Below are positions 1 to 8,471 of a stretch of DNA of 64,000 nt, piece after piece. Position 1 is the first letter of the stretch. Each line of letters opens with the position of its first letter. The translations under genes and the position numbers were made by a program. Location of the stretch: the NCBI RefSeq assembly GCF_017312725.1, contig NZ_BOPO01000053.1, positions 124,001-188,000 on the forward strand, read 5' to 3'. The notes beneath the pieces were generated by a model. It was not told the origin of the DNA. It did no database searches and saw nothing but the letters and a program-made list of their open reading frames with translations. This DNA is from Actinocatenispora comari (GTDB taxonomy: Bacteria > Actinomycetota > Actinomycetes > Mycobacteriales > Micromonosporaceae).

Positions 1-97
1 AGAACGCCGCCCGGCAGCGCCGCGAGTCGCCACCCGACGGGCGACGCCGAGGGTGATCGCTCCGGTTGAGCCGCCCCGCAGTGGGTAGCTCATCCGG

Positions 98-622
98 GTG
101 GAGACGCAGATCGGCCTGCGGGTGGACGGAACGCGCCATACCGTACGGATCGACACCCGGGAGACGCTGCTGGACGTGCTGCGCGAGCGGCTCGGCAACA
201 CCAGCCCGAAGAAGGGCTGCGACCACGGGCAGTGCGGTGCCTGCACGGTGCTGCTGGACGGCCGTCGGGTCACCACCTGTCTCGCGCTGGCCGTCAGTCA
301 CGACGGCGCCGAGCTGACCACCGCCGCAGGCCTGGCGAGCGGTGCGCAGCTGCACCCGGTCCAGCAGGCGTTCGTCACGCACGACGCCTTCCAGTGCGGG
401 TACTGCACTCCGGGGCAGGTCTGTTCCGCGGTCGGCATGCTCGACGAGGCAAGCCGGGGTTGGCCCAGCGCGTGCACCGAGCCGGGCGAGCTGGTCCGGC
501 TGAGCGATGCGGAGATCGCCGAACGGATGAGCGGCAACCTGTGCCGGTGCGGTGCCTACGTGAACATCGTCGCGGCCATCAGGCAGGCGGCAGTGGACGC
601 CGACGCCCCGGACACCCCGTGA
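98..622 (+). CDS. (2Fe-2S) subunit of a molybdenum hydroxylase, PaoA/YagT-like
   Basis: Small electron-transfer subunit (174 aa) of a xanthine-dehydrogenase-family enzyme. It passes electrons from the molybdenum centre to FAD through two [2Fe-2S] clusters. Cys41, 46, 49 and 61 (motif CDHGQCGAC) form the plant-type ferredoxin cluster, and Cys100/103 with Cys149/151 ([17 protein letters not shown]) the all-helical one. The GTG start at 98 fits the first beta strand of the family, but there is no Shine-Dalgarno in front of it. Unlike E. coli PaoA it has no Tat leader, so the complex should be cytoplasmic. It heads an operon with the FAD and Moco subunits that follow. Confidence 0.9.
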   Translation: METQIGLRVDGTRHTVRIDTRETLLDVLRERLGNTSPKKGCDHGQCGACTVLLDGRRVTTCLALAVSHDGAELTTAAGLASGAQLHPVQQAFVTHDAFQCGYCTPGQVCSAVGMLDEASRGWPSACTEPGELVRLSDAEIAERMSGNLCRCGAYVNIVAAIRQAAVDADAPDTP

Positions 623-630
623 ACGGCGCG

Positions 631-669
631 TCGCGCAGCCGGGCGAGGGTGTCGCGCAACCGGGCGAGG
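631..669 (+). repeat. Two 18-bp near-identical direct copies between Mo-hydroxylase subunit genes
   Basis: TCGCGCAGCCGGGCGAGG (631-648) is repeated at 652-669 with one change, a 21-bp period. The second copy ends in the purine-rich stretch that serves as ribosome binding site for the next gene (GTG at 684). Confidence 0.7.
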
Positions 670-683
670 AAGGAGCCGGTGCC

Positions 684-1673
684 GTGAAGCCGTTCCGCTA
701 CGACCGGGCGACGAGCCCCGCAGCGGCGGTGGCCGCGGTCGCCGCCGACCCGCAGGCGAGCTACCTCGCCGGTGGCACGAACCTGGTCGACCACCTGCGC
801 CTCGGGCTCACCGAACCGGGCCTGCTCGTCGACGTCGGCGGCCTGCCACTGCACGAGATCGAGGAGCTGCCCGACGGCGGGCTGCGGATCGGTGCCGGGG
901 TGGCGAACAGCGACCTCGCCGCCGACCGGCGGGTCCGGGAACGCTACCCGGTGCTGTCGGTCGCGCTGCTGTCCGGCGCCTCCGGGCAGCTGCGCAACCT
1001 CGCCACCACCGGCGGGAACCTGTTGCAGCGCACCCGTTGTGGCTACTTCCAGGACGTGACCGAGCCGTGCAACAAGCGTGCACCCGGCAGCGGTTGCGCC
1101 GCGCTCGGCGGCTGGAACCGCTACCACGCGATCCTCGGCGCCTCGTCGCACTGCATCGCGGTGCACCCGTCGGACCTGGCGGTGGCGCTCACCGCACTGG
1201 ACGCGAGAGTCCGGGTGCTCGGCGTCGACGGCGAGCGGGCCATCCCGATCGACGACTTCTACCGGCTGCCCGGTGACGAGCCGCAGCGAGACACCGTGCT
1301 CGAACACGGCGACCTGATCACCGCGGTCGACCTGCCGCCGCTGCCGGTCGCCCGCAACTCCGGCTACCGCAAGGTACGCGACCGCGCCTCCTACGCGTTC
1401 GCGCTGGTGTCGGTGGCCGCGGCGATCCGGATCGAGGACGGTACGGTCGCCGACGTGCGGATCGCGCTGGGCGGGGTGGCGCACCGACCGTGGCGCGCGC
1501 ACACCGCCGAGCAGGCGCTGCACGGCGCTCCGTCCACTGTGGAAGGATATGCCGCCGCGGCGGCCCGGGAACTGAGCGCGGCCGATCCGCTGCCCGGCAA
1601 CGCCTTCAAGGTGCCGCTGGCGCGTTCGGTGCTCACCTCGGTGCTCACCCAGCTCGCGGAGGAGGCGCGATGA
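684..1673 (+). CDS. FAD-binding subunit of a molybdenum hydroxylase, PaoB/YagS-like
   Basis: Middle subunit (329 aa) carrying FAD. The FAD-binding loop [15 protein letters not shown] is at 27-41 and the second conserved loop, [13 protein letters not shown], at about 107-119. Cys119, 129, 138 and 157 lie in an insertion matching the extra [4Fe-4S] site known in E. coli PaoB and in 4-hydroxybenzoyl-CoA reductase. This separates it from plain CoxM/XdhB subunits. The GTG start at 684 follows GAGGAAGGAG. It overlaps the next gene by four bases (ATGA), indicating translational coupling. The natural substrate is probably an aldehyde or an N-heterocycle, which the sequence does not decide. Confidence 0.9.
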   Translation: MKPFRYDRATSPAAAVAAVAADPQASYLAGGTNLVDHLRLGLTEPGLLVDVGGLPLHEIEELPDGGLRIGAGVANSDLAADRRVRERYPVLSVALLSGASGQLRNLATTGGNLLQRTRCGYFQDVTEPCNKRAPGSGCAALGGWNRYHAILGASSHCIAVHPSDLAVALTALDARVRVLGVDGERAIPIDDFYRLPGDEPQRDTVLEHGDLITAVDLPPLPVARNSGYRKVRDRASYAFALVSVAAAIRIEDGTVADVRIALGGVAHRPWRAHTAEQALHGAPSTVEGYAAAAARELSAADPLPGNAFKVPLARSVLTSVLTQLAEEAR

Positions 1674-3748
1674 CCGAGCCGGTCACGGTGCGCAGCATCG
1701 GCACCGACCTGGTACGCCGGGACGCCTGGGCGAAGGTGACCGGCACCGCGCCGTACGCGGTGGAGCACCCGGTGCGGCCACGCGCGTACCTGTATCCGGT
1801 GCAGGCGACGGTACCGCGGGGCACGGTCACCGCCATGGACACCGCGGCGGCCGAGGCGGTCGACGGTGTGCTCGCGGTCCTGACCCACCGCAACGCGCCA
1901 CGGCTGGCCGACACCAGCGACGCGGAGCTGGCCGTACTGCAGTCGCCGGCGGTCGGGTTCGCCGGGCAGTTCGTCGCGGCCGTCGTGGCCGAACATCCCG
2001 AGATCGCCCGGCAGGCGGCCGGGCTGGTCCGGGTCGAGTACGACCGGATGGCGCACGACGCGCAACTCGATCCGGACAGCAGCGAGCTGTACGCGCCGGA
2101 TTCGGTCAATCCGAGCTACCCGACCGACACCCTCGACGGCGACCCGGACGCGGCGCTCGCCGCCGCGGCGGTCCAGGTGCGCCAGACCTACCGCACCGCG
2201 ATGTACCACAACAATCCGATGGAGCCGCACGCCAGCTACGCGCACTGGGACTCCGACGGGTTGACCGTCTACGACTCGACCCAGGGCGTGCACGTGGTGC
2301 GGTCGGTGCTGGCCCGCACGTTCGGCATCGACGCCGAACGGGTGCGGGTGATCTGCCCGTACGTCGGGGGCGGCTTCGGCTCGAAGGGGACCGTGCACGC
2401 GCACGCCGTGCTCGCCGCGCTGGCCGCGCGGGCGCTGCCCGGCCGCTGGGTGCGGGTGGTGCTGACCCGGCAGCAGATGTTCTGCCTCGCCGGGTACCGC
2501 ACCCCGACGATCCAGCGGGTCGGGCTCGGCGCGGACCGGTCCGGCCGGCTCACCGCGCTGACCATGGACGTGGTCGAGCAGACCTCCCGGATCAAGGAGT
2601 TCGCCGAACAGTCCGGCATGCCGGCCCGCACCATGTACGCGGCCGGCACCCGGCGCACCACGCACCGGCTCGCCGCACTCGACGTGCCGGTACCGTCGTG
2701 GATGCGCGCGCCGGGGGAGTGCCCCGGCATGTTCGGGCCCGAGGTGGCGATGGACGAGTTGGCCGTCGCCTGCGACCTCGACCCGATCGAGCTGCGGATC
2801 CGCAACGAACCCGACCGGGACCCCGACAGCGGGCTGCCGTTCTCCAGCCGCAACCTGGTCGGCTGCCTGCGCGAGGGCGCCGACCGGTTCGGCTGGCACG
2901 ACCGGGATCCGCGGCCACGGAGGATGGTGGACGGCTGGCTGGTCGGCTCCGGGGTGGCCGCCTCGACCTACCCGGTCAACCAGATGCCCGGCGCCACCGC
3001 CACGATCCGGTACGCCGACGAGCACTACACGGTGTCGATCGGCGCGGCCGACCTCGGTACCGGCGCCTGGACCATCCTCGGCCAGATCGCCGCCGACGCG
3101 CTGCAGGTACCGGTCGAGCAGGTGCGGATGCGCATCGGCGACACCGCGTTCCCGTACGCCAGCGTGGCCGGCGGATCGTCCGGCACGACCTGCTGGGGCG
3201 GCGCGATCGTGGCCGCCGCGCGGGCCTTCCGCAGCCGGTACGGGGACCGGCCCGGCGACGGTGCCGAGGCGGAGGGGACGCTGCCGGACAACCCGGAGCG
3301 CAAGCACTGGGCCATGCACGCCTTCGGCGCCCAGTTCGCCGAGGTACGCGTCCGGCCGGACAGCGGCGAGATCCGCGTCGCCCGGCTGCTCGGCGTGTTC
3401 GCCTGCGGCCGCATCGTCAACCCGCGCACCGCCCGGTCGCAGTTCGTCGGTGGGATGACGATGGGGCTGTCGATGGCGCTGCACGAGGACAGCGTGCTGG
3501 ATCCCCGCTCCGGCCGGGTGGTCAACCACGACCTCGCCCAGTACCACATCGCCAGCTGCGCCGACGCGCCGTCGGTGCAGGCGTACTGGCTGGACGAGCA
3601 CGACCCGTACGTGAACCCGATGGGCAGCAAGGGGATCGGCGAGATCGGCATCGTCGGTACCGCGGCCGCGGTGGCCAACGCGGCCTGGCACGCCACCGGG
3701 GTGCGGGTGCGCGAGCTGCCGATCACCTGCGACAAGCTCCTCGGCTGA
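1670..3748 (+). CDS. Molybdopterin-cytosine-dinucleotide subunit of a molybdenum hydroxylase, PaoC/YagR-like
   Basis: Large catalytic subunit (692 aa) of the three-gene complex. GGGFGSKG near residue 235 is the cofactor-binding loop and KGIGEIG near 655 holds the catalytic glutamate (about Glu658) of the family. The ATG at 1670 overlaps the preceding stop. The open frame reaches further upstream but that part lies inside the FAD-subunit gene. No XdhC/MocA-type maturation gene lies next to it in the visible sequence, so cofactor insertion must be supplied from elsewhere. Substrate unknown. Confidence 0.9.
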   Translation: MTEPVTVRSIGTDLVRRDAWAKVTGTAPYAVEHPVRPRAYLYPVQATVPRGTVTAMDTAAAEAVDGVLAVLTHRNAPRLADTSDAELAVLQSPAVGFAGQFVAAVVAEHPEIARQAAGLVRVEYDRMAHDAQLDPDSSELYAPDSVNPSYPTDTLDGDPDAALAAAAVQVRQTYRTAMYHNNPMEPHASYAHWDSDGLTVYDSTQGVHVVRSVLARTFGIDAERVRVICPYVGGGFGSKGTVHAHAVLAALAARALPGRWVRVVLTRQQMFCLAGYRTPTIQRVGLGADRSGRLTALTMDVVEQTSRIKEFAEQSGMPARTMYAAGTRRTTHRLAALDVPVPSWMRAPGECPGMFGPEVAMDELAVACDLDPIELRIRNEPDRDPDSGLPFSSRNLVGCLREGADRFGWHDRDPRPRRMVDGWLVGSGVAASTYPVNQMPGATATIRYADEHYTVSIGAADLGTGAWTILGQIAADALQVPVEQVRMRIGDTAFPYASVAGGSSGTTCWGGAIVAAARAFRSRYGDRPGDGAEAEGTLPDNPERKHWAMHAFGAQFAEVRVRPDSGEIRVARLLGVFACGRIVNPRTARSQFVGGMTMGLSMALHEDSVLDPRSGRVVNHDLAQYHIASCADAPSVQAYWLDEHDPYVNPMGSKGIGEIGIVGTAAAVANAAWHATGVRVRELPITCDKLLG

Positions 3749-3782
3749 CGGTGCCCGCGGCCGGACCCGGCGCCGAGCCGGC

Positions 3783-4166
3783 TCACTGGCCGGACGGCGC
3801 GTGGCTCAAATCGACCACGCAGAAGAGGTTGTCGTCCGGATCGGCGAGCACGACGAAGTCGGGATCCGGCGGGTACAGGTCCCAGTCGACCCGCTGCGCA
3901 CCGAGCCCGACGAGCCGGTCCACCTCCGTCGTCTGCTCGGCGGCGCTGTCCACGAACAGGTCGAGGTGCAGGCGGGGCCGCGGCTCGGCGGGAGACTCGC
4001 TGCGTTGCAGGCCGAGCGCGCGGCCCGAGCCGTCCGCGAAGTGCAGCGTGCGCCAGGAGTCGCTGTGCCATTCACCGGCCGGGGCCAGATCCAGCGCCGC
4101 GCACCAGAAGGCGACGGCACGGTCGAGGTCACGCACGCCGACGACGGGGAATCCGAGTCGAAGCAT
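3783..4166 (-). CDS. VOC (glyoxalase/bleomycin-resistance) family protein
   Basis: A 127-residue single-domain vicinal-oxygen-chelate protein. It opens with the beta-alpha-beta signature LGFPVVGVRDLDRAVAFW and ends with VVLADPDDNLFCVVD, the usual terminal strand that carries a metal-ligand or substrate-binding position. It runs convergent to the molybdenum hydroxylase genes and divergent from rnz. The family includes lyases, dioxygenases and antibiotic-binding proteins, and no substrate can be inferred. Confidence 0.8.
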   Translation of the reverse strand: MLRLGFPVVGVRDLDRAVAFWCAALDLAPAGEWHSDSWRTLHFADGSGRALGLQRSESPAEPRPRLHLDLFVDSAAEQTTEVDRLVGLGAQRVDWDLYPPDPDFVVLADPDDNLFCVVDLSHAPSGQ

Positions 4167-4222
4167 CGTTCCAACCTAACCACCGATCCCGCGGTCCGCA
4201 GCCGGAGCCGTAGGCTCGCGCC

Positions 4223-5137
4223 ATGTCGACGCGTGAGCTGGTCGTCCTGGGCACCGCGAGCCAGGTTCCCACCCGGGCCCGCAACCACAACGGCTACCTG
4301 CTGCGGTGGGACGGCGAGGGGTTCCTGTTCGACCCGGGCGACGGCACCCAGCGGCAGCTGGCACACGCCGGGCTCGCCGCGTCCGACCTCACCCGCCTGT
4401 GCCTGACCCACTTCCACGGCGACCACTGCCTCGGCGTACCGGGCGTGGTGCAGCGGCTGTCGCTGGACCGGGTCCGGCATCCGGTGTACGCGCACTACCC
4501 GGCCAGCGGCCGGGACTTCTTCGCCCGGCTGCGGTACGCCTCCGTGTACCACGAGACGGCCGACCTGCGCGAGGTACCGGTCGAGGCCGACGGCGTGATC
4601 GCCACCGGCGCGTTCGGCACCCTGTCGGCGCGGCGGCTGGACCACCCGGTCGAGTCGTTCGGGTACCGGATCGAGGAACCGGACGGGCGCCGGATGCTGC
4701 CCGACCGGCTGGCCGCCGCCGGCGTGCACGGCCCGCAGGTCGGCCGGCTGCAGGCCGACGGCGGCATCGAGGTCGACGGCCGCACCGTCACCCTCGACGA
4801 GGTGAGCGAACGCCGAGCGGGCCAACGCTTCGCGTTCGTGATGGACACCCGACTGTGTGCCGGGGTTCCCGCCCTGCTCGACGGCGCGGACCTGGCGGTG
4901 GTCGAGTCGACGTTCCTGGATGCCGACGCCGACCTCGCCGCCGCGTACGGTCACCTGACCGCCGGCCAGGCGGCCCGCGCCGCGGCCGAGTGCGGCGTCC
5001 GGACGCTGGTGCTCAGCCACTTCTCCCAGCGCTACGCCGATCCGGCGGTCTTCCGGGCCGAGGCCGCCCGGCACTTCGACGGTACCGTCGTGGTAGCCGC
5101 CGATCTGGACCGCGTCCCGGTACCGCGCCGCCGCTGA
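4223..5137 (+). CDS. rnz: Ribonuclease Z (tRNA 3'-processing endonuclease)
   Basis: Metallo-beta-lactamase-fold nuclease of 304 aa, the normal length of the short RNase Z form. It removes 3' trailers from tRNA precursors. The zinc motif is [11 protein letters not shown] (His63, His65, Asp67, His68), with a later GHLTAGQAA and [10 protein letters not shown] supplying further ligands. The substrate-clamping exosite region lies around the [19 protein letters not shown] segment. ATG at 4223 is the first start before the conserved ELVVLGTAS strand. It stands alone, convergent with the oxidoreductase downstream. Confidence 0.88.
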   Translation: MSTRELVVLGTASQVPTRARNHNGYLLRWDGEGFLFDPGDGTQRQLAHAGLAASDLTRLCLTHFHGDHCLGVPGVVQRLSLDRVRHPVYAHYPASGRDFFARLRYASVYHETADLREVPVEADGVIATGAFGTLSARRLDHPVESFGYRIEEPDGRRMLPDRLAAAGVHGPQVGRLQADGGIEVDGRTVTLDEVSERRAGQRFAFVMDTRLCAGVPALLDGADLAVVESTFLDADADLAAAYGHLTAGQAARAAAECGVRTLVLSHFSQRYADPAVFRAEAARHFDGTVVVAADLDRVPVPRRR

Positions 5138-5185
5138 CCCGCCGTGCCGCGGCCTGCTGGTCCCCCGGAACGACGCCTGGTGGCG

Positions 5186-6088
5186 TCAGTCGATCAGCAG
5201 GACGAGCTTGCCGCGCACCCCGCCGGCCTCACCGACGCGGTGCGCCTGCGCCACCTCGGCCAGCGGGAACGTCCGCCCGACGAGCACGGTGAACCGGCCG
5301 GCCTCGATCAGCTCGCCGATCTGGCTGATCACGTGCAGCGCGCGGCCGTCGTCACCTCGGCTGAACCGCACCCCGTACCGCTGCGCACCGGCGAAGTCGG
5401 CGACGGTGACCACGTGGCCGGCCCCGCGGGCGAGCGCGACCAGCTCGGGCAGCACACCGCTGCCGGCGACATCCAGGGCCCGGTCGACACCGTCGGGAGC
5501 GAGCGCGCGGACCCGTGCCGCCATCCCGGTGCCGTACGCAACGGGTTCCGCGCCGAGCGAGCGGAGGAGGTCGTGCGTGGCCGGGCTGCCGGTACCGATC
5601 ACCCGCGCGCCCCGCGCGACGGCGAGCTGGACGGCCGCGCTGCCGACGGTGCCGGAGGCGCCGTTGACGACCACCGTGTCGCCGCTCTCGACGCCGAGCT
5701 GGTCGAGGGCACGGGTCGCCGTCTCGGTCGCGGCCGGCAGCGCGGCGGCCTCGGCGAAGCCGAGCGACGGCGGTACGGGCGCGTAGTGGGACAGCACCGC
5801 CAGCTCCGCCTGGGCGCCGGTCGTGGCGGAGAACCCGAACACCCGGTCGCCGAGGGCGACGTCGGCGACCCCGTCACCGAGCTCGTCGACGATGCCCGCC
5901 GCTTCGTGCCCCAGGAACTGGGGAAGCTCCTGGTCCATCAGGCCCTGCCGGTTGCGCCAGTCGCTCGCGTTGACCCCGGCGGCGCGCACGACGATGCGGA
6001 CCTCCCCCGGCGCCGGGTGCGGATCGGGGACCTCCGCGATCTCCAGGACCTCCGGCCCGCCGAACCGGCGGAACTCGACCGCCTTCAT
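5186..6088 (-). CDS. NADP-dependent quinone oxidoreductase-type MDR dehydrogenase
   Basis: Zinc-free medium-chain dehydrogenase (300 aa) of the quinone-oxidoreductase/zeta-crystallin class. It has an N-terminal GroES-like fold (MKAVEFRRFGGPEVLEI), then a Rossmann fold with VVNGASGTVGSAAVQLA for NADPH, and ends HRVGEAGGVRGKLVLL. No structural-zinc cysteines are present. I place the start at ATG 6088, preceded by GGAAGAAGG; an upstream ATG at 6106 lacks a ribosome site. It is divergent from a TetR gene and separated from it by a perfect 14-bp palindrome. The regulator therefore probably represses it until an electrophile or quinone appears (inference). Confidence 0.85.
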   Translation of the reverse strand: MKAVEFRRFGGPEVLEIAEVPDPHPAPGEVRIVVRAAGVNASDWRNRQGLMDQELPQFLGHEAAGIVDELGDGVADVALGDRVFGFSATTGAQAELAVLSHYAPVPPSLGFAEAAALPAATETATRALDQLGVESGDTVVVNGASGTVGSAAVQLAVARGARVIGTGSPATHDLLRSLGAEPVAYGTGMAARVRALAPDGVDRALDVAGSGVLPELVALARGAGHVVTVADFAGAQRYGVRFSRGDDGRALHVISQIGELIEAGRFTVLVGRTFPLAEVAQAHRVGEAGGVRGKLVLLID

Positions 6089-6184
6089 GAGCCCTTCTTC
6101 CTGCAACGGTTTGCCCCGGAACGCGCTGGCGCCGCTCGGCGATCACGGTCGTTGCCTCGACGGCGGCCCTGCACTAGGTTAACC

Positions 6185-6198
6185 GACTAAATTTAGTC
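6185..6198. promoter_or_regulatory. Perfect 14-bp palindrome, likely TetR operator
   Basis: GACTAAATTTAGTC is a perfect palindrome and is AT-rich in an otherwise GC-rich region. It lies 20 bp before the TetR start and about 97 bp before the divergent oxidoreductase start. GGTTAACC at 6177-6184 abuts it. Its position suits repression of both genes by the adjacent TetR protein. Confidence 0.6.
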
Positions 6199-6217
6199 AC
6201 ACAAGGAGGTGAGCCGG

Positions 6218-6832
6218 ATGCCCAGAACCGGCGCGCGGGGAGGTCCGCGGACGCGGGCGCGCATCCTCGCGGTCGCGAACCGGTTGTTCCTCGAACGCGG
6301 GTACGAAGCGGTCACGGTCGCCGAGATCGCGCGGGCGGCCGAAGTCTCCAGCGTGACGGTCTTCCACCACTTTCCGCGCAAGGAGGACCTGTTCATGGAC
6401 CGCGCGGCCGACGCCGCCGACCTGCTGCGCTCGGCGGTCCGCGACCGGCGGCCGGGCGTCGATGCGCTGGCCTCCCTCCGGGAGACGAGCTTCCGGCTGC
6501 TCGACACCCGGCACCCGCTCTCCGGGCTGGCGGAGCGGTCCGTCCCCTTCCTCCGGACCGTCGCGGGGTCACCGGCGCTGATCGCCCGGGCCCGAGGGAT
6601 CGGCTCCGAGCTGCAGGCCACACTGGCCGGGGAACTCGAGCACGACCCGGACTTCGCCGGCGAGCCGGCACTGCTTGCGGCGTTCTTCGTCGCCGGCTAC
6701 ACCGTGGTACTGGTGGAGACCGCGCGCCGCCTCCTCGCCGGCGAGCCGGCGGGCACCGTGCAGGCGAGCCACGGCGAAGGGCTCGAACGGCTCTTCACCG
6801 CGCTGCGTGACGGGGTCGCCGCCGGCTCGTGA
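6218..6832 (+). CDS. TetR/AcrR family transcriptional regulator
   Basis: 204-residue repressor. The helix-turn-helix occupies roughly residues 10-55 (TVAEIARAAEVSSVTVFHHFPRKEDL), and the C-terminal ligand domain is unremarkable. I choose ATG 6218 because AAGGAGGT (6203-6210) sits 7 bases upstream. A GTG at 6209 would overlap that ribosome site. It probably binds GACTAAATTTAGTC just upstream and controls itself and the divergent quinone oxidoreductase. Confidence 0.85.
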   Translation: MPRTGARGGPRTRARILAVANRLFLERGYEAVTVAEIARAAEVSSVTVFHHFPRKEDLFMDRAADAADLLRSAVRDRRPGVDALASLRETSFRLLDTRHPLSGLAERSVPFLRTVAGSPALIARARGIGSELQATLAGELEHDPDFAGEPALLAAFFVAGYTVVLVETARRLLAGEPAGTVQASHGEGLERLFTALRDGVAAGS

Positions 6833-6978
6833 CGGCCGCTGTCGCCGGTGGTGGTACCACGGCTCGGCGCCAGCCGGGCGTTGCCACGTTTGCGCCCGGG
6901 CGGGCGGGGCAGCCTGGGGGCATCCGTACTCGACACCGTGACGGGCCGGGCCCGCCTGGACCGCGCTGATCCCGGCCC

Positions 6979-7020
6979 GATCCGGACGGCCGGGGCAGGC
7001 TGCCGGCCCCCGCCCGTCCG
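6979..7020 (+). other. Imperfect GC-rich hairpin in the 226-bp gap before the DUF3040 gene
   Basis: CCGGACGG at about 6979 pairs with CCGTCCGG near 7013-7020 around a G/C-rich centre. It may be the terminator of the TetR gene or a leader structure of the next gene. The rest of 6833-7057 holds nothing else I can name. Confidence 0.3.
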
Positions 7021-7057
7021 GTGCCGGCAGCGGCTTGGGACGGGAGGGCCGGCGGTG

Positions 7058-7375
7058 ATGCTGACCTGGCACGAGAAACAGCAGTGGGAGGCCATCGCAG
7101 CCCGCCTGTATGCCGACGATCCGGCCTGGGTGAGCCGGTTCGGCCCGGCCTCGCCACGACCCCGCCGCCGTTCGCCACGGTGGGTGCTCGGGCTGCTGCT
7201 GGTCGCGGTGGCCGTACTGGTGGACGTGATCGGTGCGGTCCGCGCCCGGCCCTGGACGTACGGGGCGGGCGCCCTGACGGTCCTGCTCGCGGCGCTGGCC
7301 TACCGGTACCTGATCCGCGGTCGCCGGCACGACGGCCGTCGCCGGCCGGACCGGCCCTGGGCCCGACCAACGTGA
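7058..7375 (+). CDS. DUF3040 small membrane protein
   Basis: 105 aa. The first 30 residues (LTWHEKQQWEAIAARLYADDP) match the DUF3040 opening pattern (LsxxExrxLxxIexxLxxdDP) common in actinomycetes. Two hydrophobic helices follow (about 43-60 and 68-83) and then a basic tail. I choose ATG 7058, with GGGAGG at 7041-7046, over the adjacent GTG at 7055 and longer upstream frames that carry no family similarity. Function of the family is unknown. Confidence 0.72.
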   Translation: MLTWHEKQQWEAIAARLYADDPAWVSRFGPASPRPRRRSPRWVLGLLLVAVAVLVDVIGAVRARPWTYGAGALTVLLAALAYRYLIRGRRHDGRRRPDRPWARPT

Positions 7376-7460
7376 CCCACCGCCGCCGCGCCCGGCCGGA
7401 GCTGACGGCGGGGTGTTGCGCACGGACCTGACGGCAGCACGCGCGGAGGTGGGTTGGACG

Positions 7461-8456
7461 ATGACGGGACCGGTCGACCTCGTGCCCGAGTCGTCGCGTG
7501 GCCGGCTGCGGCCGGCCGCCCGGCCTCCCGCGGCGCAGGCGATGCTGGCCACGCTGACGGACCGGTACTTCTCCGACCCCGGCTGGCTGTTCGAGCGCAA
7601 GCTGGACGGCGAACGGGTGCTGGCGGTGCGCGAGCACGGTCGAGTGCGCCTGCTGTCCCGCAACGGCAACCCGGTCACCGGCTATCCGGAGATCGTCGAG
7701 GCGCTGTCGGACGGCTCGCCGGACCTGCTCGTCGACGGCGAGGTCGTCGCCTTCGACGGCAACCAGACCAGCTTCGCCCGACTCCAGCGCCGCATGCAGA
7801 TCGCCGATCCGGACCGTGCCCGCCGGACCGGCGTCGCCGTGCACTACTACCTGTTCGACGTGCTGTACGCGGACGGGTACGACCTGACCCGGCTACCGCT
7901 GCGGCAGCGCAAGGCGGTGCTGCGCAGGGCGCTGCGGTTCACCGATCCGTTGCGCTACACCGCACACCGCAACGAGCAGGGCGAGCGGTACCTGCGGCAG
8001 GCGTGCCGGGCCGGCTGGGAGGGGCTGATCGCCAAGCGTGCCGACGCGCCCTACCACCCCGGTCGCAGCCGCGACTGGCTGAAGTTCAAGTGCGGCCACG
8101 AGCAGGAGTTCGTGATCGGCGGATTCACCGACCCGGCCGGCTCGCGTATCGGGTTCGGCGCCCTGCTGATCGGCTACCACGAGCGCGGCCGGCTGCGGTA
8201 CGCGGGCAAGGTCGGTACCGGCTACGACCGCGACACCCTGCGCCGGCTGCGGGAGCGGCTGGACCGGCGGGAAACCGGCGCCGCACCGTTCGTCGCGCCG
8301 CCGCGGGGTCGCGGCATCCACTGGGTGCGGCCGGAGCTGGTGGCAGAGGTCGGATTCAGCGAGTGGACCGACGGCGGCATGCTCCGCCATCCGCGGTTCC
8401 TCGGCCTGCGCCGGGACAAGAGCCCGGACCAGGTGATCCGAGAACGTCCACAGTAG
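7461..8456 (+). CDS. Stand-alone ATP-dependent DNA ligase, LigD ligase-domain type
   Basis: 331 aa. It has a nucleotidyltransferase domain with catalytic lysine in FERKLDGER (Lys47), motif III LFDVLYADGYDL, motif IV EGLIAKRAD and motif V WLKFKC. An OB-fold follows and the C-terminus reads WTDGGMLRHPRFLGLRRDK. This arrangement equals the ligase module of actinobacterial LigD used in Ku-dependent end joining. Polymerase and nuclease domains are absent and no ku gene is visible nearby. ATG 7461 follows GGAGG at 7445-7449. Confidence 0.85.
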   Translation: MTGPVDLVPESSRGRLRPAARPPAAQAMLATLTDRYFSDPGWLFERKLDGERVLAVREHGRVRLLSRNGNPVTGYPEIVEALSDGSPDLLVDGEVVAFDGNQTSFARLQRRMQIADPDRARRTGVAVHYYLFDVLYADGYDLTRLPLRQRKAVLRRALRFTDPLRYTAHRNEQGERYLRQACRAGWEGLIAKRADAPYHPGRSRDWLKFKCGHEQEFVIGGFTDPAGSRIGFGALLIGYHERGRLRYAGKVGTGYDRDTLRRLRERLDRRETGAAPFVAPPRGRGIHWVRPELVAEVGFSEWTDGGMLRHPRFLGLRRDKSPDQVIRERPQ

Positions 8457-8471
8457 ACAGATCGGGCGAGC

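Noticed and set aside
1391-3691. Minus-strand open frame of 766 codons across the molybdenum hydroxylase genes
   Set aside because: Shadow of the coding strand with no recognisable motif.
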